Assembly (NCBI GenBank): GCA_905209435.1
Contig: CAJLTE010000003.1
Coordinates: forward strand, 1 to 64,000
Source: an uncultured Blautia sp.
Lineage (GTDB): Bacteria > Bacillota_A > Clostridia > Lachnospirales > Lachnospiraceae
DNA length: 64,000 nt
Direction of reading: 5' to 3'
Below, piece by piece: positions 1 to 9,138 of the stretch. A model generated the notes under the pieces. The model saw only the letters and a list, made by a program, of their open reading frames with translations. It did no database searches and had not been told where the DNA came from. Both the position numbers and the translations under genes were made by a program. The first letter of the stretch is position 1. The number at the start of each line of letters is the position of its first letter.

Positions 1-366
1 CCCTATGAAGTACGAATGCACCTCTAAACTGAGAAGCGGTGTAACCAGGTTCAAGATTACGAACGAGCTTCGCGAGTTTCGCAATTACCTATGTTTTTTA
101 TACTTTCCTAAAAAATGTACTGTTCGGAAGTTGATTCAGAGGAGTGGATGCAGTGAACAGTATTGATGGATTTACTGTCTGATTATTTGCTGACCCGCGC
201 TGTCAGAAATAAAGCAAATAGCAGTCCATAAATAGAGTTGTAAAATGTGCACAAAATTACGATTGACGTCTTCGCGATGGTATTATATCATTGACATAGA
301 AACGAATCAAATTCATAGTTTTTATATGATGATTGAAAATAATTCATAGATAGGAGAAACGAAAAG
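1..366. other. Intergenic region before the LysR gene
   Basis: No convincing coding frame was found here. The left part may be the 3' flank of a gene outside the window. A possible promoter for the LysR gene is TTGACG at 263-268 with TATCAT 17 bases later (286-291). The region is AT-rich towards the gene start. Confidence 0.4.
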
Positions 367-1248
367 ATGGAGATACGCCAGTTACAGACATTTGTGCAGG
401 CGGCACAGCTTGAGAGTTTTTCAAAGACAGCAGAGATGCTGGGATATTCCCAGTCTGCGATCACCGTACAGATGCGGCTTCTGGAAACAGAGCTGAACAC
501 CAGGCTGTTTGACCGTATGGGAAAGAGAGTAGTCCTGACACCTCAGGGCAGAGAATTTCTGAAATCCGCGAATAAAATTCTCTATGAAGTAAACAAGGCA
601 AGTAAGTCTATGAATGAGGACAGAGAACTGACGAATCCTCTTCATGTAGGAACTATAGAATCATTATGTACCGCTAAATTTCCAAGAATTCTGAGCGAAT
701 TTCATTCTCTCCATCCACGGGTAAATCTGCAGATCACTATTGATTCTCCGGAGAAACTGATCCGTATGATGGAGCATAATGAACTGGATTTGATCTACAT
801 ACTCGATACACCGAGATGGGATGAGAACTGGGTAAAAGTTATGGAACTGGCGGAACCTGTAGTGTTTGTTGCATCTGCAGCATCAAAGTTTGCCGGAAAA
901 GACAGACTGGTTTTGGATGATATCCTGCAGGAGCCTTTTTTCCTGACAGAGAAACATGCCAATTACAGACAGGCGTTGGATCAGCAGCTTGCCCTGCGCA
1001 GACAGTCTATTTCGCCGGTTCTGGAAATCAGTGATACTGCATTTATCATCCGTACGCTGGAATTGAATCAGGGACTTTCATTTCTTCCATACTTTGCGGT
1101 AGAGCAGGATATCTATAAACACCGGATCACTACACTGGATGTAAAAGATATCCATATATCCATGTACAGACAGATCTTTTATCACAAGAATAAATTCCGT
1201 ACCAGAGAGATGGAAGAGTTTATCAGACTGGCAGATAAGAGAAGTTAA
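367..1248 (+). CDS. LysR family transcriptional regulator
   Basis: DNA-binding regulator of 293 aa, the normal LysR length. The N-terminus (MEIRQLQTFVQAAQLESFSK) and the winged helix-turn-helix around residues 13-40 (TAEMLGYSQSAITVQMRLLE) are typical. Residues about 90-290 form the periplasmic-binding-like effector domain, whose ligand cannot be read from sequence. The ATG follows a GGAG at 353-356. The next gene on the same strand is mgtE, more than 570 bases away, so co-transcription is uncertain. No divergent partner is visible, so the regulated gene may lie left of the window. Confidence 0.9.
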   Translation: MEIRQLQTFVQAAQLESFSKTAEMLGYSQSAITVQMRLLETELNTRLFDRMGKRVVLTPQGREFLKSANKILYEVNKASKSMNEDRELTNPLHVGTIESLCTAKFPRILSEFHSLHPRVNLQITIDSPEKLIRMMEHNELDLIYILDTPRWDENWVKVMELAEPVVFVASAASKFAGKDRLVLDDILQEPFFLTEKHANYRQALDQQLALRRQSISPVLEISDTAFIIRTLELNQGLSFLPYFAVEQDIYKHRITTLDVKDIHISMYRQIFYHKNKFRTREMEEFIRLADKRS

Positions 1249-1458
1249 TATTAACAAAAATTAATGTAAAAAATAAGAAAACAGGGTTGCTTTTTCGCTG
1301 TAAGGCGGTTACAATAACAATGCAAATTGAAAATAATTTTAACAATGCTGTTTACAAAAATAAGAAACAGTATAAATTTGCTGTTCAGACTCAGATTTCC
1401 GAAAACAGGAGAGAATGTTCTGAACCATAAAATTTAAAGAAAAGGCAGGTGGAACAGA
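1249..1458. other. Intergenic region, first part of the mgtE leader
   Basis: AT-rich and without a coding frame. I looked for the conserved M-box (ykoK) magnesium riboswitch blocks and did not see them. It leads into a short reading frame and hairpin described separately. Confidence 0.4.
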
Positions 1459-1551
1459 ATGGATAATTGCGATTCTCATGGGCGAAGTAGTAGCACAGGA
1501 TCTGAAATAAAAAGAGTATATGAGTATAGCAGCCGTTCTGTTCTGCTGTAG
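1459..1551 (+). CDS. Possible leader peptide upstream of mgtE (30 aa)
   Basis: A short frame starting MDNCDSHGRSSSTGSEIK, with a good ribosome site (AGGTGG at 1447-1452, six bases before ATG). The stop codon lies inside the right arm of a strong hairpin, so translation would melt that hairpin. This is the geometry of a translated regulatory leader, and the next gene is the magnesium transporter mgtE about 280 bases on. I do not recognise the peptide. It could also be an unrelated small protein or chance. Confidence 0.4.
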   Translation: MDNCDSHGRSSSTGSEIKRVYEYSSRSVLL

Positions 1552-1573
1552 TCATATATTTTCACGTCTTTTT
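1515..1573 (+). promoter_or_regulatory. Hairpin overlapping the end of the leader ORF
   Basis: Arms at 1515-1533 (AGTATATGAGTATAGCAGC) and 1545-1560 (GCTGTAGTCATATATT) pair almost completely, allowing G-U pairs, with an 11-base loop. A T-rich tail with TTTTT at 1569-1573 follows. It could be an attenuator for mgtE or a weak terminator. Confidence 0.45.
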
Positions 1574-1828
1574 AATTTCGTATCCTGTATTATGAAATTC
1601 CCCGAATCATGCAATTACATATTTGTGCAGTGAATAAACAGTAAGTGATGGTTAATGACTTACTATTTGTTGTGCTGAAAAATGCATAGAAAAAGTGGCA
1701 GTAAACGTAGCAAATATGACAGACTGCTTTCTTTTCGTGCGCATTTTAACGTAGATTTTCGGTTGCTGGAAATAAAATAACAGCAATGATTTTTGCGTCT
1801 TTATGTACAAAAAACGGAGGAAGAAAAG

Positions 1829-3223
1829 ATGGAGAAAAGAGTACAGGATTATTCAAAAGAGATCCTCAAGATCATCCGCAGCAACACCTCTCCGGCTGTT
1901 ATGGCAGCAAGACTGCAGGATTATCATGAGAACGACCTGGCGGATGTGATGCCGGAACTGACTGTGCAGGAGCGATACAAAATGTACCGTATTCTGGACA
2001 CTGATATGCTCTCCGATATCTTTGAATACACAGATGAGGAGAATGCAGTAGAGTATCTGAATGAAATGGATGTAAAGAAAGCAGCAGCTATTTTATCCAG
2101 AATGGAGACAGATGCTCTGGCAGATATATTAAATAAACTTGAGAAAACAAAAAAGAAAATACTGATCGATCTGTTAGAACCAGAGGTTCGTCGTGACGTA
2201 GAGATGATCGCATCTTTTGATGATGATGAAATTGGAAGTCGTATGACAACGAACTTTATTGTGATCACAGACAAGCTGACGGTGAAACAGGCGATGAGCA
2301 GTCTGATTGAGCAGGCGGCAAAGAACGATAACATTTCTACGATTTTCGTAGTAACAGAGCAGCAGAAATTTTATGGAGCGATTGATCTGAAGGAACTGAT
2401 CATTGCAAGACGGGATGACCTTCTTGAGAACCTGGTAGTGACTTCCTATCCTTATGTGTATGCAGAGGAGAATATCGATGATTGTATCGAAGATTTGAAG
2501 GATTATTCTGAGGACTCCATTCCGGTTCTTGATAATGATAATCAGCTTCTTGGCGTTATCACATCAGCAAGTATTATTGACCTGGTTGATGATGAAATGG
2601 GTGATGATTATGCGAAGCTGGCCGGTTTGACTGCAGAGGAAGATTTAAAAGAACCACTGAAAGAGAGTATGAAGAAACGTATGCCGTGGCTGGTGATTTT
2701 GCTTGCGCTTGGAATGGTTGTTTCTTCTGTAGTAGGACTTTTTGAACAGGTGGTAACTTCACTTCCGATCATTATGTGTTTCCAGTCCCTGATCCTGGAC
2801 ATGGCAGGTAACGTAGGTACACAGTCTCTGGCTGTAACTATCCGTGTTCTGATGGATGAATCTCTGACAGGTAAGCAGAAGCTGGAACTGGTATGGAAAG
2901 AAATGCGTATCGGTTTGTGTAATGGCAGTCTTTTAGGTTTCTTTTCTTTTGTGCTGATTGGGCTGTATATTTTCCTGTTTAAGGGAAAGACACTGATGTT
3001 TGCTTATGCGGTTTCGGGATGCATTGGTATATCACTGTTGCTGGCAATGCTGATCTCCAGTGCAGTAGGTACCTGTATTCCACTGTTCTTTAAGAAAATT
3101 AATATTGATCCTGCAGTAGCTTCTGGTCCGTTGATCACTACTATAAATGACCTTGTGGCAGTTGTGACTTATTATGGACTGAGCTGGGTACTTTTGCTTG
3201 AAGTGCTGCATATGGCGGGATAA
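1829..3223 (+). CDS. mgtE: Magnesium transporter MgtE
   Basis: Homodimeric inner-membrane Mg2+ channel of 464 aa, the usual length. It has the cytosolic MgtE N-domain (about residues 15-130, repeated short helices such as AAAILSRMETDALADIL), two CBS domains (about 130-255) that sense Mg2+ and gate the pore, and a C-terminal membrane domain with five helices from the KKRMPWLVILLALGMV segment onwards. The ATG at 1829 follows GGAGG at 1816-1820; an in-frame TTG upstream has no ribosome site. Two terminators follow, so it is probably monocistronic. The leader before it may carry regulation. Confidence 0.95.
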   Translation: MEKRVQDYSKEILKIIRSNTSPAVMAARLQDYHENDLADVMPELTVQERYKMYRILDTDMLSDIFEYTDEENAVEYLNEMDVKKAAAILSRMETDALADILNKLEKTKKKILIDLLEPEVRRDVEMIASFDDDEIGSRMTTNFIVITDKLTVKQAMSSLIEQAAKNDNISTIFVVTEQQKFYGAIDLKELIIARRDDLLENLVVTSYPYVYAEENIDDCIEDLKDYSEDSIPVLDNDNQLLGVITSASIIDLVDDEMGDDYAKLAGLTAEEDLKEPLKESMKKRMPWLVILLALGMVVSSVVGLFEQVVTSLPIIMCFQSLILDMAGNVGTQSLAVTIRVLMDESLTGKQKLELVWKEMRIGLCNGSLLGFFSFVLIGLYIFLFKGKTLMFAYAVSGCIGISLLLAMLISSAVGTCIPLFFKKINIDPAVASGPLITTINDLVAVVTYYGLSWVLLLEVLHMAG

Positions 3224-3271
3224 TTAAGAATAATATAATAAAGAGGATGATTTTGTTTGTCCAGATGGGAG

Positions 3272-3307
3272 TCCGGTGTATGTTGTGAGACATATGCCGG
3301 ATTTTTT
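3272..3307 (+). terminator. Intrinsic terminator after mgtE
   Basis: Arms TCCGGTGTATGT and ACATATGCCGGA (two G-U pairs) are followed by six T. Confidence 0.8.
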
Positions 3308-3335
3308 GTCGCTGAAGCGACCCGCCGCAGGTGGA

Positions 3336-3361
3336 GAATCCTGCAAGCCGGATTCTTTTTT
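3336..3361 (+). terminator. Second hairpin with T tract after mgtE
   Basis: GAATCC and GGATTC flank an eight-base loop and are followed by TTTTTT. Probably a back-up terminator. Confidence 0.5.
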
Positions 3362-3431
3362 GATAAATTGGAAAAACCAGGTGACAAAAGCCTTTAAATA
3401 ATGCACTATAAAGTATAGTTCAAATAAAAAT

Positions 3432-5168
3432 ATGATGAGACATTTACCAGAGAAAAGCGGTTTGGAAGGAGAATCTACTACATTGATAAAAACATATTAT
3501 GGAGAAGGATTATTTGATAATAAACAGGGTGTGATGTTTACAGAGAATATAGAAGCGGAGATTCGTACTATTCTTATTGAAAACCATGGCGTGGGGATTA
3601 TGGGAGGGGTTTACAGTGAAGGATTGCCAATTTGTATGTTCAGTGAACTGATGGTGGAGATGCTGGGGTATGATTCGGCAGAGGAGATGAAGCAGAATAC
3701 CAGAAGTAAACTGCTGAAGATGATTTCACCGTATCAGAGAAAATATTTTTTAGAGAAGGTATTTGCAGAGAAAACAAGGGCCGGAAATATGCACATGTTT
3801 ACAAAAAATGGTGATAAATTGTGGGTTCGATTTATTAAGAGAAACTGCCAGTTTTCCGATGGAAAAGAGATGTGGATCATCTCAGTTTGTAGCATGGATG
3901 AAGTATTCCCGGCAGAGAAAGAAATCATCCATATAAATGAGAAACTGGGTCTTGCAAACCTGGAACTGGAGCAGCAGAAGCTGGAATTGCAGAAAGCCTA
4001 TGCCAGGGCAAATCTGGAAAATAAATCCAAATCGGAATTTCTTGCAAGAATGAGTCATGACATCCGTACTCCGATCAACGGAATCCTGGGACTTCTGGAA
4101 ATGTCCGACAAATACGCAGATGATGTAGAACGTCTGAAAGAGAATAGAGAGAAAGAAAAAACAGCAGTGAAACAGCTTCTTTTGCTGATTAATGACGTTC
4201 TGGATATGAGTAAGCTTGAGAGTGGTGAAATACAGCTTTATGAGGAGCCATTCAATGTAAATGAGCTTTTAGAACATTGCATAAAAATTGTTTATGTTCA
4301 GGCAGAGGAGTATCATGTCAGGATAACGAACTGTACTCCGGAAGGACTGAAGGAGCCTTATGTGGTAGGAAGTTACATACACGTAAGCCAGATTCTTACC
4401 AATATTCTTTCAAATGCAGTAAAATATAACAGACGCGGCGGGAGTATTATGGTGGACACCAGAGAGATTTTTCGTGACAATGAGAAGATTTCTATCCGTT
4501 TTACCATCGCAGATACAGGAATCGGAATGAGTGAAGAATTCCAGCAAAAAATGTTCGAACCTTTTACTCAGGAGAACGAAGAAATAAGAGAAAAATATTC
4601 AGGAACTGGTCTGGGAATGTCTATTGTGAAGAGGCTCATTGATAAAATGAACGGAAATATTGAGGTACATAGTAAGAAAGACAGAGGAACTTCTTTTGCA
4701 GTTACCATTCCATTTAAAATTGACAGCAAACATCAGGAAGAAGTACCTGCGGAGAATGCTGAACCTGCAGAAATCCATGGAAAGAGACTGCTTCTGGTAG
4801 AAGATAATGAACTAAATCAGGAAATTGCGCAATTTCTTTTGACAGAGGCAGGAGCAATGGTAGATATTGCCTGGAATGGAAAAGAAGCAATAGAAGCTGT
4901 CAGCAAAGCAAATGCCAGAGGAAAGAAATACGATGCAGTTCTCATGGATATCATGATGCCAGTAATGAATGGCTATGAGGCAACAAAAGCTATTCGCCAG
5001 ATGGAAAAAGAAAAAGGCGATGATCCCCACGTGCCGATCATTGCCATGACCGCCAACGCTTTCGTAGAAGACGCCGCCAGATGCCGTGAAGCTGGAATGG
5101 ATGCCCATGTGGCAAAACCGCTGGATATCAATCGTATCATAACAGTCATTGACAGGTACACAAGGTAA
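3432..5168 (+). CDS. Hybrid sensor histidine kinase / response regulator
   Basis: Up to 578 aa with no transmembrane segment, so a soluble sensor kinase. A PAS-like sensor occupies about residues 55-165, followed by a coiled coil (about 165-200), HisKA with phospho-acceptor His209 (MSHDIRTPINGILG), HATPase_c with N box (NILSNAVKYN) and G boxes (DTGIGM, GTGLGMSIV), and a C-terminal receiver domain with the phospho-acceptor in LMDIMMPVMNG and the conserved AMTANA. No separate output gene is adjacent, so the phosphate target is unknown. The start is uncertain: ATG 3432 has no clear ribosome site, whereas TTG at 3483 follows AAGGAG. Confidence 0.9.
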   Translation: MMRHLPEKSGLEGESTTLIKTYYGEGLFDNKQGVMFTENIEAEIRTILIENHGVGIMGGVYSEGLPICMFSELMVEMLGYDSAEEMKQNTRSKLLKMISPYQRKYFLEKVFAEKTRAGNMHMFTKNGDKLWVRFIKRNCQFSDGKEMWIISVCSMDEVFPAEKEIIHINEKLGLANLELEQQKLELQKAYARANLENKSKSEFLARMSHDIRTPINGILGLLEMSDKYADDVERLKENREKEKTAVKQLLLLINDVLDMSKLESGEIQLYEEPFNVNELLEHCIKIVYVQAEEYHVRITNCTPEGLKEPYVVGSYIHVSQILTNILSNAVKYNRRGGSIMVDTREIFRDNEKISIRFTIADTGIGMSEEFQQKMFEPFTQENEEIREKYSGTGLGMSIVKRLIDKMNGNIEVHSKKDRGTSFAVTIPFKIDSKHQEEVPAENAEPAEIHGKRLLLVEDNELNQEIAQFLLTEAGAMVDIAWNGKEAIEAVSKANARGKKYDAVLMDIMMPVMNGYEATKAIRQMEKEKGDDPHVPIIAMTANAFVEDAARCREAGMDAHVAKPLDINRIITVIDRYTR

Positions 5169-5291
5169 ATGCAATAAAGTATAACAGTCTGCCGAATATA
5201 ATGACGAATTACCCATTCTGTATCTGAAATTTACAGATATGCCTGAAAGTAATAGAAGTTAATGTGAAATAGGTATTAGACATAGAAGAAT

Positions 5292-5339
5292 AAATGGTTT
5301 TGCATTACGATAGTTTTCATAGTGTGAAGCCATTTTTTT
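5292..5339 (+). terminator. Terminator after the hybrid kinase
   Basis: AAATGG-TTTTGCA pairs with TGTGAAG-CCATTT (several G-U pairs), and the right arm runs into seven T. Confidence 0.65.
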
Positions 5340-5431
5340 GTTTGTGAAGTTTTCAGATTTTGTAAAGACATGACTGTATTTTATGTTGTACAATTAAAAC
5401 GTATTTGTTAGAGAGAAAGGAAAGAAAATAA

Positions 5432-6085
5432 ATGAATTATACAGGTGCGATTTTTGACATGGATGGTCTTATGTTCGACACGGAGAACATCTATCAGGAG
5501 ACATGGAATGAACTGGCAGCAGAGAATGGTGTAACACTTGGTAAAGACTTTGTTGCAGATATCTGCGGAACCAGCGGGGCGCATATGTGCAGAGTGATCG
5601 AGAAACATTATGGTGTTGCAGACGGAAGTATGATTATGGAAGAATGTATGAAACGCGTCCGTCAGAAACTCAAAGTCTATGTACCGAAGAAACCGGGAAT
5701 CGACAGAATACTCAAAGCCTTTCATGACAGAGGTGTTCGCCTTGCAGTAGCAAGCAGCAGTTACCCGGAACAGATTGAGAGCAATCTCAGACTGGCGGGA
5801 GTAAGGGAATACTTTGATGCTGTTGTCAGCGGGAAATCAGTCGAACATGGAAAACCTGCACCTGATATTTTTCTTCTCGCAGCAAAACAGATTAAATGTG
5901 CTCCAGAAACCTGCTATGTTTTCGAAGACAGCGAAAACGGTATCCGTGCCGGTAAAGCCGCAGGATGCACCGCAATCATGATCCCGGATGTTCTGGCACC
6001 ATCTGAAGAAATCAGAAAAATTGCAGATAAAATTTATCATAGTCTGGATGAATTTACAGAAGAAATACTGGAAACAAATATATAA
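5432..6085 (+). CDS. HAD family phosphatase, beta-phosphoglucomutase-like
   Basis: 217 aa, HAD subfamily IA. The nucleophile motif FDMDGLMFDTE is at residues 8-18, motif II is ASSSYPEQIESNL, and motif III/IV is FEDSENGIRAGKAAGC. The helical cap between motifs I and II is typical of phosphoglucomutase-like or 2-deoxyglucose-6-phosphatase-like enzymes acting on small sugar phosphates. The substrate cannot be assigned. The ribosome site is AAAGGAAAG before ATG. The metallophosphoesterase gene follows 24 bases later, probably in the same transcript. Confidence 0.88.
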   Translation: MNYTGAIFDMDGLMFDTENIYQETWNELAAENGVTLGKDFVADICGTSGAHMCRVIEKHYGVADGSMIMEECMKRVRQKLKVYVPKKPGIDRILKAFHDRGVRLAVASSSYPEQIESNLRLAGVREYFDAVVSGKSVEHGKPAPDIFLLAAKQIKCAPETCYVFEDSENGIRAGKAAGCTAIMIPDVLAPSEEIRKIADKIYHSLDEFTEEILETNI

Positions 6086-6109
6086 ATAACCAAACAGGAG
6101 AATAAACTT

Positions 6110-7237
6110 ATGATATTATGGGCGGTGCTGATGGCCGTGCTGTTTATAGCATTTATCGGTGGAATCTTCTATCTTATTGGCAGATTACGAAAATTTCAGT
6201 GGATGCGTAAAGCAGCAGGCGGCAAAAAGAAACTGGAAATTTTGCTTGGAGCAGTAATCGTGATCATCCCGGCAGCAATCGTCTGGGTTGCATGGGGGCA
6301 GATGAATGCAATTATCTGTATTCTGCATCTGATCGTATTCTGGGCAGTAAGTGACGGTATTTTTGCATTAGTGAAAAAATCGCGAAAGAAAGAATTCAAA
6401 AGATACTATGCAGGAATCACAGCAATTGTATTTACGATTGTTTATCTGACAGCCGGATGGTATGGTGCACATCACGTATGGGAGAAAAATTATACCATAG
6501 AAACAGATAAAGCAGTAGGAAATTTCCGTGTTGCGCTTCTTTCCGATTCCCACACAGGAACCACATTTCACGGTGACGGTTTCTCAGAACATATGAAAGA
6601 AATCGGGAAACAAAATCCTGATGTAGTGCTGGTGGCTGGAGATTTCGTAGATGACGATACCACAAAAGAAGATATGATCCGCTGCTGTCAGGCTTTAGGT
6701 GAAATGAAGACAACTTATGGAGTTTACTATGTATTCGGAAACCATGACAAAGGCTATTATCCATCTGATTACAGAGGATACACAGGTGATGACCTGATTG
6801 CAGAACTGGAAAAGAATGGTGTAACAGTTCTACAGGATCAAAACGTACTCATTGATAACAGAGTTTACATCATCGGCAGACAGGACCGTTCCGAAGATGT
6901 AGAAAAAGGAAAGGGCAGAGCAGATATGGCAACACTGACGCAAGACTTGGATGACAGCAAATTCTCCATTGTCATGGATCACCAGCCAGCTGACTATGAA
7001 GCCCAGGCAGCATCCGGCGTAGATCTGGTAGTATCCGGCCACACCCACGGCGGCCAGCTCTTCCCACTCATGAACATCGAAAACCTCACAGGACTCGGCG
7101 GCGATGACAAAGTCTACGGCTACGAAAAAAGAGGCAACACCAACTTTATCGTAACCTCAGGAATCTCCGACTGGGCCATCAAATTCAAGACAGGATGCAG
7201 ATCGGAATATGTGCTGATTGACATTCAAGGCAAGTGA
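6110..7237 (+). CDS. Membrane-anchored metallophosphoesterase, YkuE/YaeI-like
   Basis: 375 aa. Three to four hydrophobic helices fill the first 130 residues, followed by a calcineurin-like phosphoesterase domain with all metal motifs: DSHTG (D-x-H), AGDFVDD (GD), FGNHDKG (GNHD) and SGHTHGG (GHTH). Relatives are membrane-associated phosphodiesterases, some acting on UDP-sugar lipids. The substrate here is unknown. SD AACAGGAG precedes the ATG. It is likely co-transcribed with the HAD phosphatase and ends at a bidirectional terminator. Confidence 0.88.
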   Translation: MILWAVLMAVLFIAFIGGIFYLIGRLRKFQWMRKAAGGKKKLEILLGAVIVIIPAAIVWVAWGQMNAIICILHLIVFWAVSDGIFALVKKSRKKEFKRYYAGITAIVFTIVYLTAGWYGAHHVWEKNYTIETDKAVGNFRVALLSDSHTGTTFHGDGFSEHMKEIGKQNPDVVLVAGDFVDDDTTKEDMIRCCQALGEMKTTYGVYYVFGNHDKGYYPSDYRGYTGDDLIAELEKNGVTVLQDQNVLIDNRVYIIGRQDRSEDVEKGKGRADMATLTQDLDDSKFSIVMDHQPADYEAQAASGVDLVVSGHTHGGQLFPLMNIENLTGLGGDDKVYGYEKRGNTNFIVTSGISDWAIKFKTGCRSEYVLIDIQGK

Positions 7238-7252
7238 ATCAAAAATTAATCT

Positions 7253-7301
7253 AAAAATACGCTTTCTCAGAGAAAATCTCATCCGGAAAAGCGTATTTTT
7301 T
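7253..7301. terminator. Bidirectional terminator
   Basis: AAAAATACGCTTT pairs with AAAAGCGTATTTTTT around a loop. A tract on the left and T tract on the right serve both the phosphoesterase gene and the convergent HxlR gene. Confidence 0.8.
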
Positions 7302-7350
7302 GAATAGAAACATGAAACAAAAAATTCATTTGAGGTTATTTCAGACGGAA

Positions 7351-7710
7351 TCAGGCGTTCAGCTCATTTCTGCGTTTATATTCTTCACCCCAAGCCCACA
7401 TCGCATCCATGATCGGCTTCAGACTATATCCAACATCTGTTAAAGTATATTCCACCCGCGGAGGCACTTCCGCATAAACCTTACGGGTAAGCAGCCCTGA
7501 TTCTTCCATCTGGCGAAGCTGGGAAGTGAGAACTTTCTGACTTACATGTCCGATAGATTTCTTCAATTCACCGAAGCGCTTCGTCCCCTGCAGAAGATCA
7601 CGCAGGATCAGAACTTTCCACTTATCACTGATCAGAGTCAGTGTTGTTTCTACCGGACATGCCGGGAGTTCTTTTACTGAAGATTCAGTTTTATCTTTAA
7701 TATTTTCCAT
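7351..7710 (-). CDS. HxlR family transcriptional regulator
   Basis: 119 aa winged-helix regulator. CPVETTLTLISDKWKVLILR and the wing segment YAEVPPRVEYTLTDVGYSL are HxlR hallmarks. The start at 7710 is chosen because GGAGG lies eight bases upstream; the longer frame begins inside that ribosome site. It is divergent from the flavoprotein gene at 7934, the usual arrangement of HxlR regulators with a flavin or nitro/quinone reductase target. The gap holds an imperfect dyad (AGTATCC/GGTAACT near 7731-7749) that could be its operator. Confidence 0.88.
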   Translation of the reverse strand: MENIKDKTESSVKELPACPVETTLTLISDKWKVLILRDLLQGTKRFGELKKSIGHVSQKVLTSQLRQMEESGLLTRKVYAEVPPRVEYTLTDVGYSLKPIMDAMWAWGEEYKRRNELNA

Positions 7711-7933
7711 GAAAACCTCCATTTTACACAATAGTATCCTTTAGGTAACTACACCACTTTATTGTGCTTACTTTACGATTGATACTTATAGATTTATTAT
7801 AGAGTCATCGAAAGGGAAAAGCAATCATAAAAAAACGAAACACCTTTCAATCTCATAAATAAAGTGTTTTTCTACCGTATAAACAACGAGATGGACAAGC
7901 ACACGACCAAAGAAAATTATGGAGGATTTTAAA

Positions 7934-8329
7934 ATGAAAAAAGTAGTAGAATTTTTAAACGAGAACCCGGTACAGTATCTTGCAACAGTAGGACGTGACG
8001 GAAAAGCAAAATGCCGCCCATTCATGTTCGCAGGCGAACTTGACGGTAAATTATGGTTCTGCACAAACAATCAGAAAGACGTATACAAAGACATGCAGCA
8101 GAACCCGGAAATTGAAATTTCCGTATCCAGCCCGACTTACGCATGGATCCGTCTGAACGGCAAAGCAGTATTTGAAAATAACATGGAAGCAAAAGAAATG
8201 TGCATTGCAAATCCAATCGTAAAAGGCCAGTATCAGACAGCAGACAACCCGATCTTCGAAGTATTCTATCTGGAAAATCCACATGGTGTGATTGCTGATT
8301 TTTCCGGTAACCCGCCATATGAATTCTAA
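7934..8329 (+). CDS. Pyridoxamine 5'-phosphate oxidase-fold flavoprotein
   Basis: 131 aa split-barrel protein of the PNPOx-like family. It has the N-terminal strand signature NPVQYLATVGRDGKAKCRPF and SSPTYAWIRLNGKAVFEN in the middle. Such proteins bind FMN or F420/heme; in gut Firmicutes they are usually small FMN reductases of unknown substrate. Start 7934 follows ATGGAGG at 7919-7925. It is divergent from an HxlR regulator, and a similar protein lies next to another HxlR at 55.3 kb. Confidence 0.85.
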   Translation: MKKVVEFLNENPVQYLATVGRDGKAKCRPFMFAGELDGKLWFCTNNQKDVYKDMQQNPEIEISVSSPTYAWIRLNGKAVFENNMEAKEMCIANPIVKGQYQTADNPIFEVFYLENPHGVIADFSGNPPYEF

Positions 8330-8523
8330 ATCATTTATGCTAAGATGAGTATATACATAGAATTGTCGGAGCTGCTTTTGCAGTGAAGCAATTCGTTGGT
8401 ATCATATCAGGTGAAGATAAAATGATTTTAAAATTTGATATTCATAATACAGCGAAGTGGAATATCTCTGCTTCGCTGGAAATAGTTAAGTCATGGAAAT
8501 TTCAGAAAAGGAGAGCATTCATC

Positions 8524-9132
8524 ATGAACAAAAATGATTACCTGAGAATCCTGGTAGAACAGATTCACTCAACCACCATCGCCACTATCGGTACAGACGG
8601 TCATCCACAGACCCGCGTGATCGACATGATGCTTTGGGATGAAAACGGAGTATATTTCCTCACTGCAAAAGGAAAGGCATTCTACACCCAGCTGATGGAA
8701 CAGAAATATATTGCGTTGTCAGCCACAAAGGACAAGCTCTCTGTTTCCTTACGCGGCAAAATCCAGAACATTCATCATGAGAAATTGGACGAAATTTTTG
8801 AGAAAAATACATACATGCAAAGTATCTATCCCGGGGATACCAGAACCGTTCTGGAAGTATTTAACATATATGAGGCAGAGGGTGAATTCTTTGATATCAG
8901 TGATCCATCCCATATCAAAAGAGATCACTTTACATTGGGAAGCCCAACAGAAATAAAGTCCGGATACGAGGTAACAGACTTCTGTATTGGATGTAAACTA
9001 TGCTATTCTGTCTGTCCTCAGAAGTGTATTGATACGGAAAAAATTCCGGTAGAAATTAACCAGAATCACTGCCTGCACTGTGGAAGATGCGCAGAAATCT
9101 GTCCGAAGCAGGCAATCAAAAAGAGAGGTTGA
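8524..9132 (+). CDS. PNPOx-like flavoprotein fused to 2x[4Fe-4S] ferredoxin
   Basis: 202 aa. Residues 1-145 are a PNPOx-type split barrel (TTIATIGTDGHPQTRVIDMM). The C-terminus has two ferredoxin clusters, CIGCKLCYSVCPQKC and CLHCGRCAEICPKQA. The protein looks like a small electron-transfer flavoprotein that could pass electrons between FMN and two [4Fe-4S] centres. ATG 8524 follows AAAGGAGAG; the long upstream extension has no ribosome site. Six bases separate it from the macrodomain gene, so it is probably in the ADP-ribosylation operon. Confidence 0.88.
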   Translation: MNKNDYLRILVEQIHSTTIATIGTDGHPQTRVIDMMLWDENGVYFLTAKGKAFYTQLMEQKYIALSATKDKLSVSLRGKIQNIHHEKLDEIFEKNTYMQSIYPGDTRTVLEVFNIYEAEGEFFDISDPSHIKRDHFTLGSPTEIKSGYEVTDFCIGCKLCYSVCPQKCIDTEKIPVEINQNHCLHCGRCAEICPKQAIKKRG

Positions 9133-9138
9133 TACGTT

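Noticed and set aside
1249..1828. M-box magnesium riboswitch in the mgtE leader
   Set aside because: I looked for the conserved M-box blocks and could not find them; the only clear structure is the ORF/hairpin.
1924..2334. 136-aa minus-strand frame opposite mgtE
   Set aside because: Serine/isoleucine-rich composition is the typical antisense shadow of a coding gene; no ribosome site.
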